The position numbers and the translations under genes are program-made. 64,000 bases of DNA, from positions 62,001 to 126,000 of the forward strand of contig JAGAUA010000003.1 of assembly GCA_017847885.1 (NCBI GenBank), given 5' to 3'. Below, piece after piece: positions 27,123 through 33,986 of this stretch (its first letter is position 1; every line of letters starts with the position of its first letter). Below the pieces are notes generated by a model that was given only the letters and a program-made list of their open reading frames with translations, was not told the origin of the DNA and did no database searches. The DNA is from Oscillospiraceae bacterium. GTDB lineage: Bacteria > Bacillota > Clostridia > Oscillospirales > Ruminococcaceae.

Positions 27123-27150
27123 ATTTCCCTAAAAATAATTATACCGCATA
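27123..27150 (+). other. Possible degenerate XerCD/dif-like half-site (left end of mobile region)
   Basis: ATTTCCCTAAA at 27123-27133 matches the left arm of the sites at 29502 and 36694 in 10 of 11 positions and has the same orientation. The centre and right arm do not match well. In an AT-rich region chance is possible, so this is tentative. It marks the change from host lrp to phage-like genes. Confidence 0.3.
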
Positions 27151-27236
27151 AATTGCTATTTGTCTATATTTTTTTTAATTATATAAAAAAGAAACAGTAA
27201 GTGTAACAGTCAATCAAAGCGATTATTACGGCGAAT

Positions 27237-27500
27237 ATGTTACGCAAGCATATTATCTATGACGCCGTTAAAGCTCTTGACAATTCCGCAACGGAAGAAG
27301 ATATCATCGAAAAACTTAATGATATTAATTTGAACCTTGAAGAATTAGACGGGGTAGACGGAGAAACAACAGAAACAGTTTTACAAGATATTAGAACAAG
27401 TTTACAAAATACTGAAAAAATTCAAGCTAATTTCTTTGGTGTTTTTCTTCTTGTTATAACTGCTTATATTATTATTAAAACCTTTTTCATTGGTTGGTAA
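27237..27500 (+). CDS. Small acidic membrane-tail protein of the left mobile block
   Basis: The 87-residue protein has an acidic, probably coiled-coil N-terminal two thirds (many Glu/Asp/Asn/Leu) and one C-terminal transmembrane helix (about residues 66-86). No family recognised. Its layout mirrors the 81-residue protein at 30839-31084 in the inovirus, though the sequences differ. The stop overlaps the following ATPase start by 7 nt. No strong ribosome site is evident. Confidence 0.6.
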   Translation: MLRKHIIYDAVKALDNSATEEDIIEKLNDINLNLEELDGVDGETTETVLQDIRTSLQNTEKIQANFFGVFLLVITAYIIIKTFFIGW

Positions 27501-28240
27501 TCCCTACGGGGTTTTATCATAAGCTTCCAAAGCCTCATTATAGCCGCAAGGGATTTTTTCACGGAATTAAAACTTTGTTTGTGGACTTTCCCCGTCGCTT
27601 GGTTCTTGATATTTATGACCGTAATCCTGACCGCTTTAACGTGTACGGGCTTCATTTCTTCTGTGGAGAGCAGGGAGCAGGCAAGACTATTGCAGCAGTT
27701 CATTTTATGAAGATGTTAAAAGAAAAATATCCAGCTGCTACAATCCAATCTAATACCGCTCTTGACTTTCAAGATAGCAATATATTAGACCCTAATGACT
27801 TGCTAAAGGAAAGCGGAGAGAATGGCCAGATTAATTTTATAGATGAAATACAGAACTGGTTTAAAGGTTTAGAGAGTAAAGAAATGCCGCCTGAAGTATG
27901 CGGAGAGATTTGCCAACAAAGAAAGCAAGCAAAGTGCTTGATAGGTACTTCCCAGGTATTCTATCGAATGGCTAAGCAATTAAGAGAGCAATGCACGCTA
28001 TTATATGAGCCTGTTACATTGTTTAACTGTCTTACCTTTGTGCGTGTCTATAAGCCCCGTATACTTGATGATGGTTCTATAGATAAGAAAGTATTGAAGC
28101 GTGTTTATTTCTTTGTACACGATGACGAGCTTCGTAATGCGTATGATACTTATGAGAAGATTAAAAGGATAACCCTCAAAGGCTTCAAGCCACGCTCTGA
28201 ACAGCTTGGAGCCGAGCCATTACTGCAAGTTAATATATAA
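27494..28240 (+). CDS. Zot-like P-loop ATPase of the left mobile block
   Basis: The 248-residue protein has Walker A GEQGAGKT (about residues 58-65), Walker B INFIDEIQ (about 113-120) and a GTSQVFYRMAKQLRE segment resembling the Zot/pI/HerA-FtsK clade. Filamentous phage Zot/pI proteins are assembly/export ATPases. This copy has no evident transmembrane helix and differs strongly from the Zot at 31617. No coat or minor-coat genes accompany it, so it might serve a satellite element, or act in a different step such as DNA pumping. Only a TTG start at 27494 fits, coupled to the preceding gene. Confidence 0.7.
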   Translation: MVIPTGFYHKLPKPHYSRKGFFHGIKTLFVDFPRRLVLDIYDRNPDRFNVYGLHFFCGEQGAGKTIAAVHFMKMLKEKYPAATIQSNTALDFQDSNILDPNDLLKESGENGQINFIDEIQNWFKGLESKEMPPEVCGEICQQRKQAKCLIGTSQVFYRMAKQLREQCTLLYEPVTLFNCLTFVRVYKPRILDDGSIDKKVLKRVYFFVHDDELRNAYDTYEKIKRITLKGFKPRSEQLGAEPLLQVNI

Positions 28241-28337
28241 ATACATATAAGCCTTATTTGTGCGTAGAGTCTGCATTTTGCAGACCTACGCCAATAAGCT
28301 TAATGTTTTCATAATCTTACGAAAGGAAAGAGTTTTA

Positions 28338-28472
28338 ATGCATTTATCTTTACCCGATGTTATTTACCTTGTTGCGCTTGGTATATATATACTTCTTAAT
28401 ATCAATTTCAAACTAACCACTTTTATTTTGCAGCTTGAAAATTCTAAGGGCAACAATAATTTTGACAATTAG
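28338..28472 (+). CDS. 44-residue single-helix membrane peptide
   Basis: An ATG at 28338 behind GAAAGGA (28321-28327) encodes 44 residues: a hydrophobic helix (about 5-31) followed by a polar Asn-rich tail. Size and topology resemble minor coat or small membrane proteins of filamentous phages, but there is no sequence match. It precedes a promoter on the same strand. Confidence 0.5.
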   Translation: MHLSLPDVIYLVALGIYILLNINFKLTTFILQLENSKGNNNFDN

Positions 28473-28511
28473 AATTAATGTGTTATAATATAAATACGGT
28501 AGATATCTACC
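28462..28511 (+). promoter_or_regulatory. Strong promoter plus 14-bp palindromic operator
   Basis: TTGACA (28462-28467), 16-nt spacer, TATAAT (28484-28489), then the perfect palindrome GGTAGATATCTACC (28498-28511) at the expected transcription start. The following 170 nt are AT-rich and non-coding, with repeated TTAATATTAATATTA and CGCTT-containing tracts. The unit leads to the gene at 28706. Confidence 0.65.
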
Positions 28512-28705
28512 CATTAATATTAATATTAAACTTAATATTATTATTCGCTTAAGATTAGTATTCTGCTTAGGATTAAGCTTCGCTTAATCTTCGCTTCGCT
28601 TAGTATTAATATTAGGATTCGCTCCGCTTCGTTTGAAATTATATTAATATTAATATTACAAAACTATTATTATTACTTTTATTATTAGAAAGGAAGCTTA
28701 TTATT

Positions 28706-29290
28706 ATGGCTACTGTTAAAAAAATCCCATTACGCACACATTTAGACTTTTCTATTTTCACCGAGATGGAAGAAAAATTTCCGCCTATTTCTGATAGAGG
28801 TGTGGAGCTTCGTCAAAATATGGATTTCTTCTCAATGCCTACGGGCTTCGATTTCTGTACTTTTTCGGATTTCTGTATTGATAACAATATAGATGTTTGT
28901 AAATCGTTTTCTGTACTTATTTACTTAACACTACAGATGTGTAATACTTACGGTTATTATTTAATTGGTTCACGTTCATTTTTTAGAACTATGTGCTTAC
29001 AGCTTGATATAGATAAAGATGAATTTGATGTTATTTTGTCTAAACTTGTTGAAGGTTGTTACATATATGTTTTTGATGATAAGTATAGCAATGTGTACGC
29101 TGTAAGAACCTTTGAGACTGTACAAAGCTCCAGAGCTTCACGCCGTCACTACAAGAACAAAGACAAAGAAGAACCAAAAGAAGAACCAAAGGAAGAAACA
29201 GAGGAAACAGAAGAAACAGAAGAAGTGCAATTCTTTGGCCCTGATGACGTTCCGCCGCCTGATTTTCTTGAAGATATTGAGCTTTTTTGA
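28706..29290 (+). CDS. Unrecognised protein of left block, possible DnaD-like replication or regulatory protein
   Basis: The 194-residue protein begins basic and then has a helical core (about residues 45-135) vaguely like N-terminal winged-helix replication/DnaD-type phage proteins (SRSFFRTMCLQLDIDKDEFDVILSKLVEGCYI). It ends in a low-complexity tail of Lys-Glu-Pro and Glu-Glu-Thr repeats (about 152-172) before an acidic terminus. Acidic tails occur in single-strand DNA-binding and replication proteins. No firm family. Good AGAAAGGAAG ribosome site. Iteron-like repeats follow immediately. Confidence 0.55.
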   Translation: MATVKKIPLRTHLDFSIFTEMEEKFPPISDRGVELRQNMDFFSMPTGFDFCTFSDFCIDNNIDVCKSFSVLIYLTLQMCNTYGYYLIGSRSFFRTMCLQLDIDKDEFDVILSKLVEGCYIYVFDDKYSNVYAVRTFETVQSSRASRRHYKNKDKEEPKEEPKEETEETEETEEVQFFGPDDVPPPDFLEDIELF

Positions 29291-29299
29291 GGTCGCGGA

Positions 29300-29379
29300 A
29301 ATGACATCGAAGCAATGACATCAACGCCCGACATTCAAAAAATGACATCGAAGCAATGACCCCCGAAGCCCTGACATCA
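29300..29379 (+). repeat. Iteron-like direct repeats
   Basis: The 20-mer AATGACATCGAAGCAATGAC occurs at 29300-29319 and again at 29341-29360 (period 41). TGACATC occurs four times in this stretch, and GAAGC recurs beside it. No coding frame of substance spans it. It could be an origin-type iteron cluster or a decayed repeat. Confidence 0.6.
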
Positions 29380-29411
29380 ATCACTAACGGAAACGCCCAC
29401 GAAGTCCAAAA

Positions 29412-29480
29412 GCTATTTTTTAGCCCCTGAGTAGTCTTCCAATGCCTAAGCAATCAACGCCGAAGGGGCTAAAAAATAGC
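29412..29480. repeat. 17-bp perfect inverted repeat with 35-nt loop
   Basis: GCTATTTTTTAGCCCCT (29412-29428) pairs perfectly with 29464-29480. The inner T6/A6 tracts do not sit as in an ordinary terminator. It lies between the iteron-like repeats and the left phage junction, and may be an origin or packaging structure of the left block. Confidence 0.65.
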
Positions 29481-29501
29481 ATACCTGGTTTTTGATGAGT
29501 T

Positions 29502-29529
29502 ATTTCGCTAAATAAAAGTTTTTATACCA
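29502..29529 (+). other. Left phage junction attL (dif-like XerCD site)
   Basis: The 21-bp sequence beginning ATTTCGCTAAATAAAAGTTT (29502-29522) is repeated exactly at 36694-36714, 7,192 bp away. Read as an 11-6-11 Xer site it is ATTTCGCTAAA / TAAAAG / TTTTTATACCA. The right arm here is poor while the one at 36711 is good. This is as expected if the phage brought a site with only one good arm. Confidence 0.7.
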
Positions 29530-29536
29530 AATAATA

Positions 29537-29572
29537 AAGCCACGGAGCATGGAAGAGAACGCTCCGTGGCTT
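29537..29572. terminator. Bidirectional terminator at left end of the inovirus
   Basis: A perfect 12-bp stem AAGCCACGGAGC / GCTCCGTGGCTT with a 12-nt loop lies 10 nt beyond the stop of the minus-strand gene at 29583 and is flanked by A/T tracts. Confidence 0.85.
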
Positions 29573-29582
29573 TTCTGTTGTC

Positions 29583-30002
29583 CTATTTTTTTGTATATTG
29601 CTCGCTTTCAAAACGCCTATATAGCGTATCGGCATATTCTACAAGCTTTTTTCGGTAACTTGACGGCATACGGTCATAGTATGTCACAAGCTTTGTTCTA
29701 TCGTCCATAAGATATTCGTTTATTGATGTTCCTTTTGAGTCAGCATATCTATAATATATTTCTCTTTCCTGCTGTTTAAATCTTCTGTATTCTTCAAGCT
29801 CCTTTTTGTTTACATCATTTTTAGAAGATAAAATTGTTAAAATTATTCCTACTGATAATATTATTATTGGAACCAAAACTATACTTGTCGGTGCATTTAT
29901 TCCGTATGACTCAGACATTGACATTATTAATAAGCAAAATAATAAATATAGCGAAGAAAAAACAATTATTAAAATACCTATAATTTTCAATGCAATTTTC
30001 AT
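29583..30002 (-). CDS. Phage membrane protein, possible superinfection-immunity factor
   Basis: The 139-residue protein has two N-terminal transmembrane helices (about residues 5-28 and 39-60) and a charged cytoplasmic C-terminal domain rich in Lys/Glu/Arg/Tyr. No family recognised. It lies downstream of the repressor on the same strand, so it is probably expressed in the lysogen; such positions often encode immunity or exclusion proteins (inference). A typical ribosome site (AGGAGA) precedes it. Confidence 0.6.
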   Translation of the reverse strand: MKIALKIIGILIIVFSSLYLLFCLLIMSMSESYGINAPTSIVLVPIIILSVGIILTILSSKNDVNKKELEEYRRFKQQEREIYYRYADSKGTSINEYLMDDRTKLVTYYDRMPSSYRKKLVEYADTLYRRFESEQYTKK

Positions 30003-30014
30003 TTTAAATTCTCC

Positions 30015-30242
30015 TCATCTGCATTTATTCACATTCTTGCAGTTTGTTCTTCCTGCAATATAATCCAAACTTACATTATAAAATTCTGCTATGTTCAATG
30101 CATCTTGTAGTTTTATGCTGTGTACGTTTTCTTCCCATCTTTTATAGGTTGTAGTATGATATCCGAGCATTTTTGCTAATTGTTCTTGCGTTAAATCTCT
30201 ATCTTCTCTTAAATCCCTTATTCTGTTTACTGAAATATTCAT
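30015..30242 (-). CDS. XRE-family phage repressor
   Basis: The 75-residue helix-turn-helix protein reads ISVNRIRDLREDRDLTQEQLAKMLGYHTTTYKRWEENVHSI, a cro/C1-type HTH with a short C-terminal helix. The ATG at 30242 with AGAGGTG upstream is preferred over a longer start that would run into the operator region. It is transcribed divergently from the phage operon, and its likely binding sites (CACGAAAACGTG) occupy the shared promoter region. Confidence 0.88.
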   Translation of the reverse strand: MNISVNRIRDLREDRDLTQEQLAKMLGYHTTTYKRWEENVHSIKLQDALNIAEFYNVSLDYIAGRTNCKNVNKCR

Positions 30243-30277
30243 AAAATAGCACCTCTTTTCTAATTTTATTACAAAAT

Positions 30278-30340
30278 CACGAAAACGTGTTGACAACGGC
30301 ACGAAAACGTGCTATTATTGTATTGTAGCACGAAAACGTG
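30278..30340. promoter_or_regulatory. Divergent phage promoters with three operators
   Basis: CACGAAAACGTG occurs at 30278-30289, 30300-30311 and 30329-30340. The plus promoter is TTGACA (30290-30295), 17 nt, TATTAT (30313-30318). Operator 1 abuts its -35, operator 2 fills its spacer and operator 3 lies past the start point. The minus promoter TTGTCA-17-TGTAAT (30296 down to about 30268) has operator 1 in its spacer. Repressor binding should silence the phage operon and control its own gene. Confidence 0.85.
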
Positions 30341-30355
30341 TTTTTACGAATCAAC

Positions 30356-30513
30356 AAAACAAAAATTCACAAGATGTTGATTGACAGTAGGAGCGAAAGC
30401 GATAGGCTTGACCGCCGGCAGGCATACGAGCGCCAGCGAGGGTGCTTGCCGGTGGCTGCCGAATATCGCTTTCGCCGGTCCCTGCTGTCAATTAACAGGT
30501 TGTGAAATTTTGT
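30356..30513. other. Large GC-rich hairpin in the phage intergenic region (candidate origin/packaging signal)
   Basis: Nested inverted repeats span about 150 nt. Outer ACAAAAATTCACAA pairs with TTGTGAAATTTTGT, then GTTGATTGACAG with CTGTCAATTAAC, GCGAAAGCGATA with TATCGCTTTCGC, and ACCGCCGGCAGGCA with TGCTTGCCGGTGG. Its tip is GC-rich in an otherwise AT-rich phage. Filamentous phages carry strand origins and the packaging hairpin in such an intergenic region. It sits just downstream of the operators and before the first structural-type gene. Confidence 0.7.
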
Positions 30514-30542
30514 GGATTAACTAAGAAAGGAGAGGCACCAAT

Positions 30543-30839
30543 ATGAAATTAGTTGGAATGAAGGAGCAGGCTGGTACTTTCAAAGACAAGAAAACCGATG
30601 AAAGCATTGATTACCATAACTTAACGCTCTACGTAACAGAAGAAATGTATGTACGTAAGTCCTCTGACGTTGGACACTGCGGTGAGCAGATAGGGGAGTA
30701 CAAAGTTAAGGGAAATATGCTTGATGAAGCGTTCGGCGGAAAGTATGAAGGCGCAGAAGCTTACGCTTGCTTTATCGGTTGTGAAATCAAGCTGTATTTC
30801 GACCGCTTCCGCAATGTAACTGCGGTTGAGTTTAAGTAA
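30543..30839 (+). CDS. Probable phage single-stranded DNA-binding protein (pV-like)
   Basis: The 98-residue protein is beta-rich and compact and is the first gene of the operon after the hairpin region, where filamentous phages place the abundant ssDNA-binding protein that coats replicated strands. No sequence motif proves this; the call rests on size, position and the strong AAGGAGAGG ribosome site. Stop overlaps the next ATG by 1 nt. Confidence 0.5.
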   Translation: MKLVGMKEQAGTFKDKKTDESIDYHNLTLYVTEEMYVRKSSDVGHCGEQIGEYKVKGNMLDEAFGGKYEGAEAYACFIGCEIKLYFDRFRNVTAVEFK

Positions 30840-31084
30840 TGGCATCGCCTACAATAGTGTACGATTTTTCCGAACTCCGCGAGGACGTACACGCAGTAGA
30901 AACTGACGTTGAAGCTATACAGACACAAATAAGCGGAATAGACTTGAAGCTTACGGAGCTTGTCGGAACGTCAGCAACATTAACCGAAAAGCACAACGAA
31001 CAAATTTATTTAGGTATGCTTACATGCGGTTTGATTGCAATACTTATCGGTATATGTTTCGTAGGTATATTTAAGGGGCGGTAA
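30839..31084 (+). CDS. Phage coiled-coil protein with C-terminal membrane helix
   Basis: The 81-residue protein has a long helical, acidic N-terminal part with heptad-like Val/Ile/Leu spacing (residues about 8-55) and a C-terminal hydrophobic helix (about 58-77) ending in basic residues (KGR). Family unknown. It is translationally coupled to the upstream gene. A similar layout appears in the 87-residue protein at 27237. Confidence 0.6.
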   Translation: MASPTIVYDFSELREDVHAVETDVEAIQTQISGIDLKLTELVGTSATLTEKHNEQIYLGMLTCGLIAILIGICFVGIFKGR

Positions 31085-31085
31085 T

Positions 31086-31208
31086 ATGGAAGTTATAAAC
31101 AACACTTTTTTACTTATCGCTGTCGGGATTTCTTCCGGCGTTATTATCTCCGTTGCGATTCTTGCGGTTAAGCAAGTTTTGCATATATTCACAATATCAT
31201 CAAAATAG
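31086..31208 (+). CDS. 40-residue phage membrane protein (pVII/pIX-like size)
   Basis: The ATG at 31086, one base after the preceding stop, encodes MEVINNTFLLIAVGISSGVI and a further 20 residues: one long hydrophobic helix and a short polar tail. Minor coat proteins pVII and pIX of filamentous phages are 30-45 residue single-helix proteins placed just before the major coat gene, as here. The assignment is by size, topology and position only. Confidence 0.6.
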   Translation: MEVINNTFLLIAVGISSGVIISVAILAVKQVLHIFTISSK

Positions 31209-31223
31209 AAGGAGGAAAGAACA

Positions 31224-31529
31224 ATGAACATGATTGAAAAGGTAAAGGCTTCTGCTTCGGAAGTAAGGGATTGCGTAATTAAAAAGGCTGTTCCTCTTTC
31301 AATATCCGCGGTAGCTGCTGCTAATGCTCTTTGCATTTCTGCTTCTGCTGAAGAGGCTGGCGGCGTTGATATCTCAGCTGTCACAACAAGTATGACTACT
31401 TCACTCATTGACCTTGTCACAAAGGCTGCAGTTGCCTGTGCCGCCGTTGTTGGTGCTGGCCTTTCGATTTACGGCATTAAGTGGGCCGTAAAGACTATCA
31501 GGGGTTTCTTCAGCAAGATTGCAGGCTAA
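31224..31529 (+). CDS. Inovirus major coat protein precursor (pVIII-like)
   Basis: The 101-residue precursor has a basic N-terminus, a hydrophobic stretch and an Ala-Ser-Ala cleavage site at about residue 42. It leaves a mature protein of about 59 residues with the classic filamentous-coat layout: acidic start (EEAGG), hydrophobic middle (VTKAAVACAAVVGAGLSIYG) and basic C-terminus (KWAVKTIRGFFSKIAG). This is the strongest single marker of an inovirus. AGGAGG upstream is near-ideal, and a terminator follows, as after gene VIII in known phages, giving high coat expression. Confidence 0.85.
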   Translation: MNMIEKVKASASEVRDCVIKKAVPLSISAVAAANALCISASAEEAGGVDISAVTTSMTTSLIDLVTKAAVACAAVVGAGLSIYGIKWAVKTIRGFFSKIAG

Positions 31530-31561
31530 TCACACCGTTAACGCATAAGGACGTTAACGCT

Positions 31562-31602
31562 TTGGGTAGGGAATATATTTATATTCCTTGCCCAATTTTT
31601 TA
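31562..31602 (+). terminator. Partial terminator after the coat gene
   Basis: A 16-bp stem (TTGGGTAGGGAATATA pairing with 31580-31595, 14 of 16 matches) is followed by a T-run. Just upstream is a second direct/inverted element, CGTTAACG twice (31537-31558). It probably limits read-through into the Zot gene and sets the coat:morphogenesis ratio. Confidence 0.8.
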
Positions 31603-31616
31603 TAGAGGTGATTTTA

Positions 31617-32402
31617 TTGATAGAATTATATAGCGGAACTCCTGGAAGCGGCAAGAGCTTGCACACTGCCCATGAAATACGGGACTACTTGCGTTTCGGT
31701 AAAAATGTTATAAGCACCTGCGATATTGATACAGATTTATGTTTTTTAAATCCGTTCAAGTCCTGGTATGTGAATCATTTTAAAAAGAAGCCTAAGAAAA
31801 TCAAAAAGGATAAGCGTGCATGCAATTTTCACTATATTGATATACACGAAGTAACCCCTGATTATTTATATCGCTTCGCCGCCGAACATCATGTTTTTGG
31901 CAAGGAACATCAGACTATTGTTGTTCTTGATGAATGTGTTGCAATATTCAGCCCTACGGTCATATCCGATAACACCAAGCTTTGGAACGAGTGGGATACA
32001 TTTTTCCGTAAGCATAGGCATATAGGCTATGATGTTATCCTTATTCCGCAGAGTAAGAAGCTTATCGCTCGTAAGGTCATTGAATATTGCGAATTTGAAA
32101 CAAAGCATTATAACCGCAAAAATCAAGGATTTTTAGGCTGGCTGTTTTCTCTCTTTGTTGGTGGTTCTCTTTTCTCCTGGTCTAAGCTGTGGCGCGGAAC
32201 GAAGGGAAAACCCCTTGAGCAGGGATTTTTTACATACAAGCCTATTTTCGGCTTGATGTATAACAGTTATTCAATGTACGATGAAACATTGTTACCATAC
32301 AAAGAAAAAATAAGGCTTGAAAAAGAAAAACGCCAGAAGCTTATTCTTGAACTATGCGAAAAACTTACTGAAAGGAGAATGCAGCTTGAAAATAGTTTAT
32401 AG
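31617..32402 (+). CDS. Zot-family morphogenesis ATPase (pI-like)
   Basis: The protein of about 261 residues has Walker A GTPGSGKS at residues 6-13, Walker B TIVVLDECV (about 102-110) and a hydrophobic segment near residues 178-190. These match Zot/pI ATPases that drive extrusion of filamentous virions through the cytoplasmic membrane. The TTG at 31617 is preferred because GAGGTG (31605-31610) would then be its ribosome site; a GTG at 31608 is in frame. Its 3' end overlaps the pIII-like gene by 17 nt. Confidence 0.88.
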   Translation: MIELYSGTPGSGKSLHTAHEIRDYLRFGKNVISTCDIDTDLCFLNPFKSWYVNHFKKKPKKIKKDKRACNFHYIDIHEVTPDYLYRFAAEHHVFGKEHQTIVVLDECVAIFSPTVISDNTKLWNEWDTFFRKHRHIGYDVILIPQSKKLIARKVIEYCEFETKHYNRKNQGFLGWLFSLFVGGSLFSWSKLWRGTKGKPLEQGFFTYKPIFGLMYNSYSMYDETLLPYKEKIRLEKEKRQKLILELCEKLTERRMQLENSL

Positions 32403-33660
32403 AATAACTTCGTTTATAATAGCTATGCTGCTTGTTGCCCAAATCGCATTTACAAATACTTATGCTCTTGCAAGTGCTCCGCTCCTTGGCGTTTCTGCTA
32501 TTTCTGAATTGTTTGCTGAACTGCTTACAACATTCGGACTTGCTTCAAGTTCTGATGTGGATAAAATGACATTTGATGATATGCAGTCTACGTTAGATAG
32601 TGGCATTGATTCTGTCGATGCTAATTCTGGTAGGTCTATGCTTGATTTTATTATGCAGTTTCAAACAAATTCAGTTAATCAGCAAGCTAAATTTATAGAT
32701 GTTACTTCAAAAGCGTTCGGAAATTGGGCTGCTAATGCAATTGTAAATGATGTCAAGTCTGTTGTTGATGAATATGTTGTTGATACACCTACAACAGATA
32801 ATACAAAGGGCTATGGTTCTATGGTAAAAATATCGGCTGGTGATGGTTCTGGTCGCTATTATATTTATTATTGTGATTATGCAGAAATTGACACTAATAA
32901 GAAAATACTCTATATTCGCAATTACTCCCATCGTGCTAATTTTGAATACGGATATTTACGGGAATGGGATGAACAGGGCAATCAATCATTTAATACTGAT
33001 TCGTCTGCTTCTTCCATTCCTGGGTATATTGGAAACATTTACCCTGGTTATTTAGAGTACTATGGTGATGTCCGCTACTCTGACGGCTCAAAAGCACCTA
33101 CAAATGATGAAACTGAAAAGGTAATAGGTGAAACACCTGCAGGCGATATAGTTACTGCTGACATGGTTAATCCTGTTGACGGTAGCGTTACTTCCAAGGA
33201 CGGCACAACAGTATTTCCGAAGGATTTCCTTGATTTATCAAAATTTACTGATAAGGCTATTTTGGAACTATTGAAAAGCCTTATAGCTGCTATAAATAAC
33301 GCTGCTGTTGCTGACAATACATTATCCGATGATATTGCAGATGATGTTGCTGTTGAATTGGACGTTGCAGAACTTAATAATTTGACTTTGCCATCCGGTA
33401 TTGCTTCCGTTTTCCCGTTCTGCTTGCCTTTTGATTTCGTCCGCGGCTTACAGCTTCTTGCATCTGCTCCTGTTGCTCCGAAGTTCGTAATACCTTTTGA
33501 GATTCCCTCATTCGGTCTTTTTGAGGGTTTCAAAAAAGATATTGTACTTGATTTTGCGGAATACAGCAAGTATTTTGAGGTTGGGCGCTGGGTACAAACT
33601 GTACTTTTTGTTATTTCTCTTGTTTTTATATCTTATAAACTTGTCCAGGGGGTGCACTAA
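32386..33660 (+). CDS. Inovirus pIII-like adsorption protein
   Basis: The 424-residue protein has an N-terminal signal peptide (basic KIVYR, hydrophobic core, ALA cleavage region at about 27-29), a large Thr/Asp/Gly-rich extracellular region with many Tyr, and a C-terminal membrane anchor (about 401-422) after a conserved-looking SFGLFEGFKKDIVLDFAEYS stretch. This is the layout of receptor-binding pIII/attachment proteins. The TTG start at 32386 follows AAAGGAG. It probably sets host range; no domain family is recognisable, as usual for pIII. Confidence 0.8.
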   Translation: MKIVYRITSFIIAMLLVAQIAFTNTYALASAPLLGVSAISELFAELLTTFGLASSSDVDKMTFDDMQSTLDSGIDSVDANSGRSMLDFIMQFQTNSVNQQAKFIDVTSKAFGNWAANAIVNDVKSVVDEYVVDTPTTDNTKGYGSMVKISAGDGSGRYYIYYCDYAEIDTNKKILYIRNYSHRANFEYGYLREWDEQGNQSFNTDSSASSIPGYIGNIYPGYLEYYGDVRYSDGSKAPTNDETEKVIGETPAGDIVTADMVNPVDGSVTSKDGTTVFPKDFLDLSKFTDKAILELLKSLIAAINNAAVADNTLSDDIADDVAVELDVAELNNLTLPSGIASVFPFCLPFDFVRGLQLLASAPVAPKFVIPFEIPSFGLFEGFKKDIVLDFAEYSKYFEVGRWVQTVLFVISLVFISYKLVQGVH

Positions 33661-33665
33661 ATTAA

Positions 33666-33908
33666 ATGGAATGGTTCGAAGGTATCAAGGACGTATTTGC
33701 AAATGCTGCCGATTCTGTTATAGCTGCTCTTCCTAAGTCTCCTATCGTCTACATTGCTTCCAATTCTGAAGCTAAAAAGATTATGGGATATGTTAATTTT
33801 TTTATTCCGATATATACTTATATTTCATTGGTTGAAGCCTGGCTTACGGCTATTGTAGTATATTATGTTGTATCGGTCATTTTAAGATGGCTTAAGGTAG
33901 TTGAATAA
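33666..33908 (+). CDS. Inovirus pVI-like minor coat protein
   Basis: The 80-residue protein has two hydrophobic segments (about residues 38-50 and 54-72) and a basic end (RWLKVVE). Small multi-helix membrane proteins following the pIII-like gene correspond to pVI in known filamentous phages (pIII-pVI cap). Assignment is by position and topology. Its 3' end forms the left arm of a large inverted repeat. Confidence 0.65.
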   Translation: MEWFEGIKDVFANAADSVIAALPKSPIVYIASNSEAKKIMGYVNFFIPIYTYISLVEAWLTAIVVYYVVSVILRWLKVVE

Positions 33909-33967
33909 ACCGCGAGAAACCGAAGCGCAGCGGAGGAGAGGCTCGCGCGTTTATTCAACACCTTAAG
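33891..33967. other. 26-nt inverted repeat with 25-nt loop
   Basis: CTTAAGGTAGTTGAATAAAC and the next bases to 33916 pair with 33942-33967, with only single-base offsets. The loop is purine-rich. It overlaps the end of the pVI-like gene. There is no T-run, so a terminator is less likely than a replication or packaging structure. Confidence 0.65.
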
Positions 33968-33986
33968 CATGGAAAGGAACGATAAT

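Noticed and set aside
29040..29453. A 137-codon minus-strand frame at the end of the left mobile block
   Set aside because: It is largely the antisense of the repetitive Glu/Thr/Lys tail of the gene at 28706 and of the iteron-like repeats.
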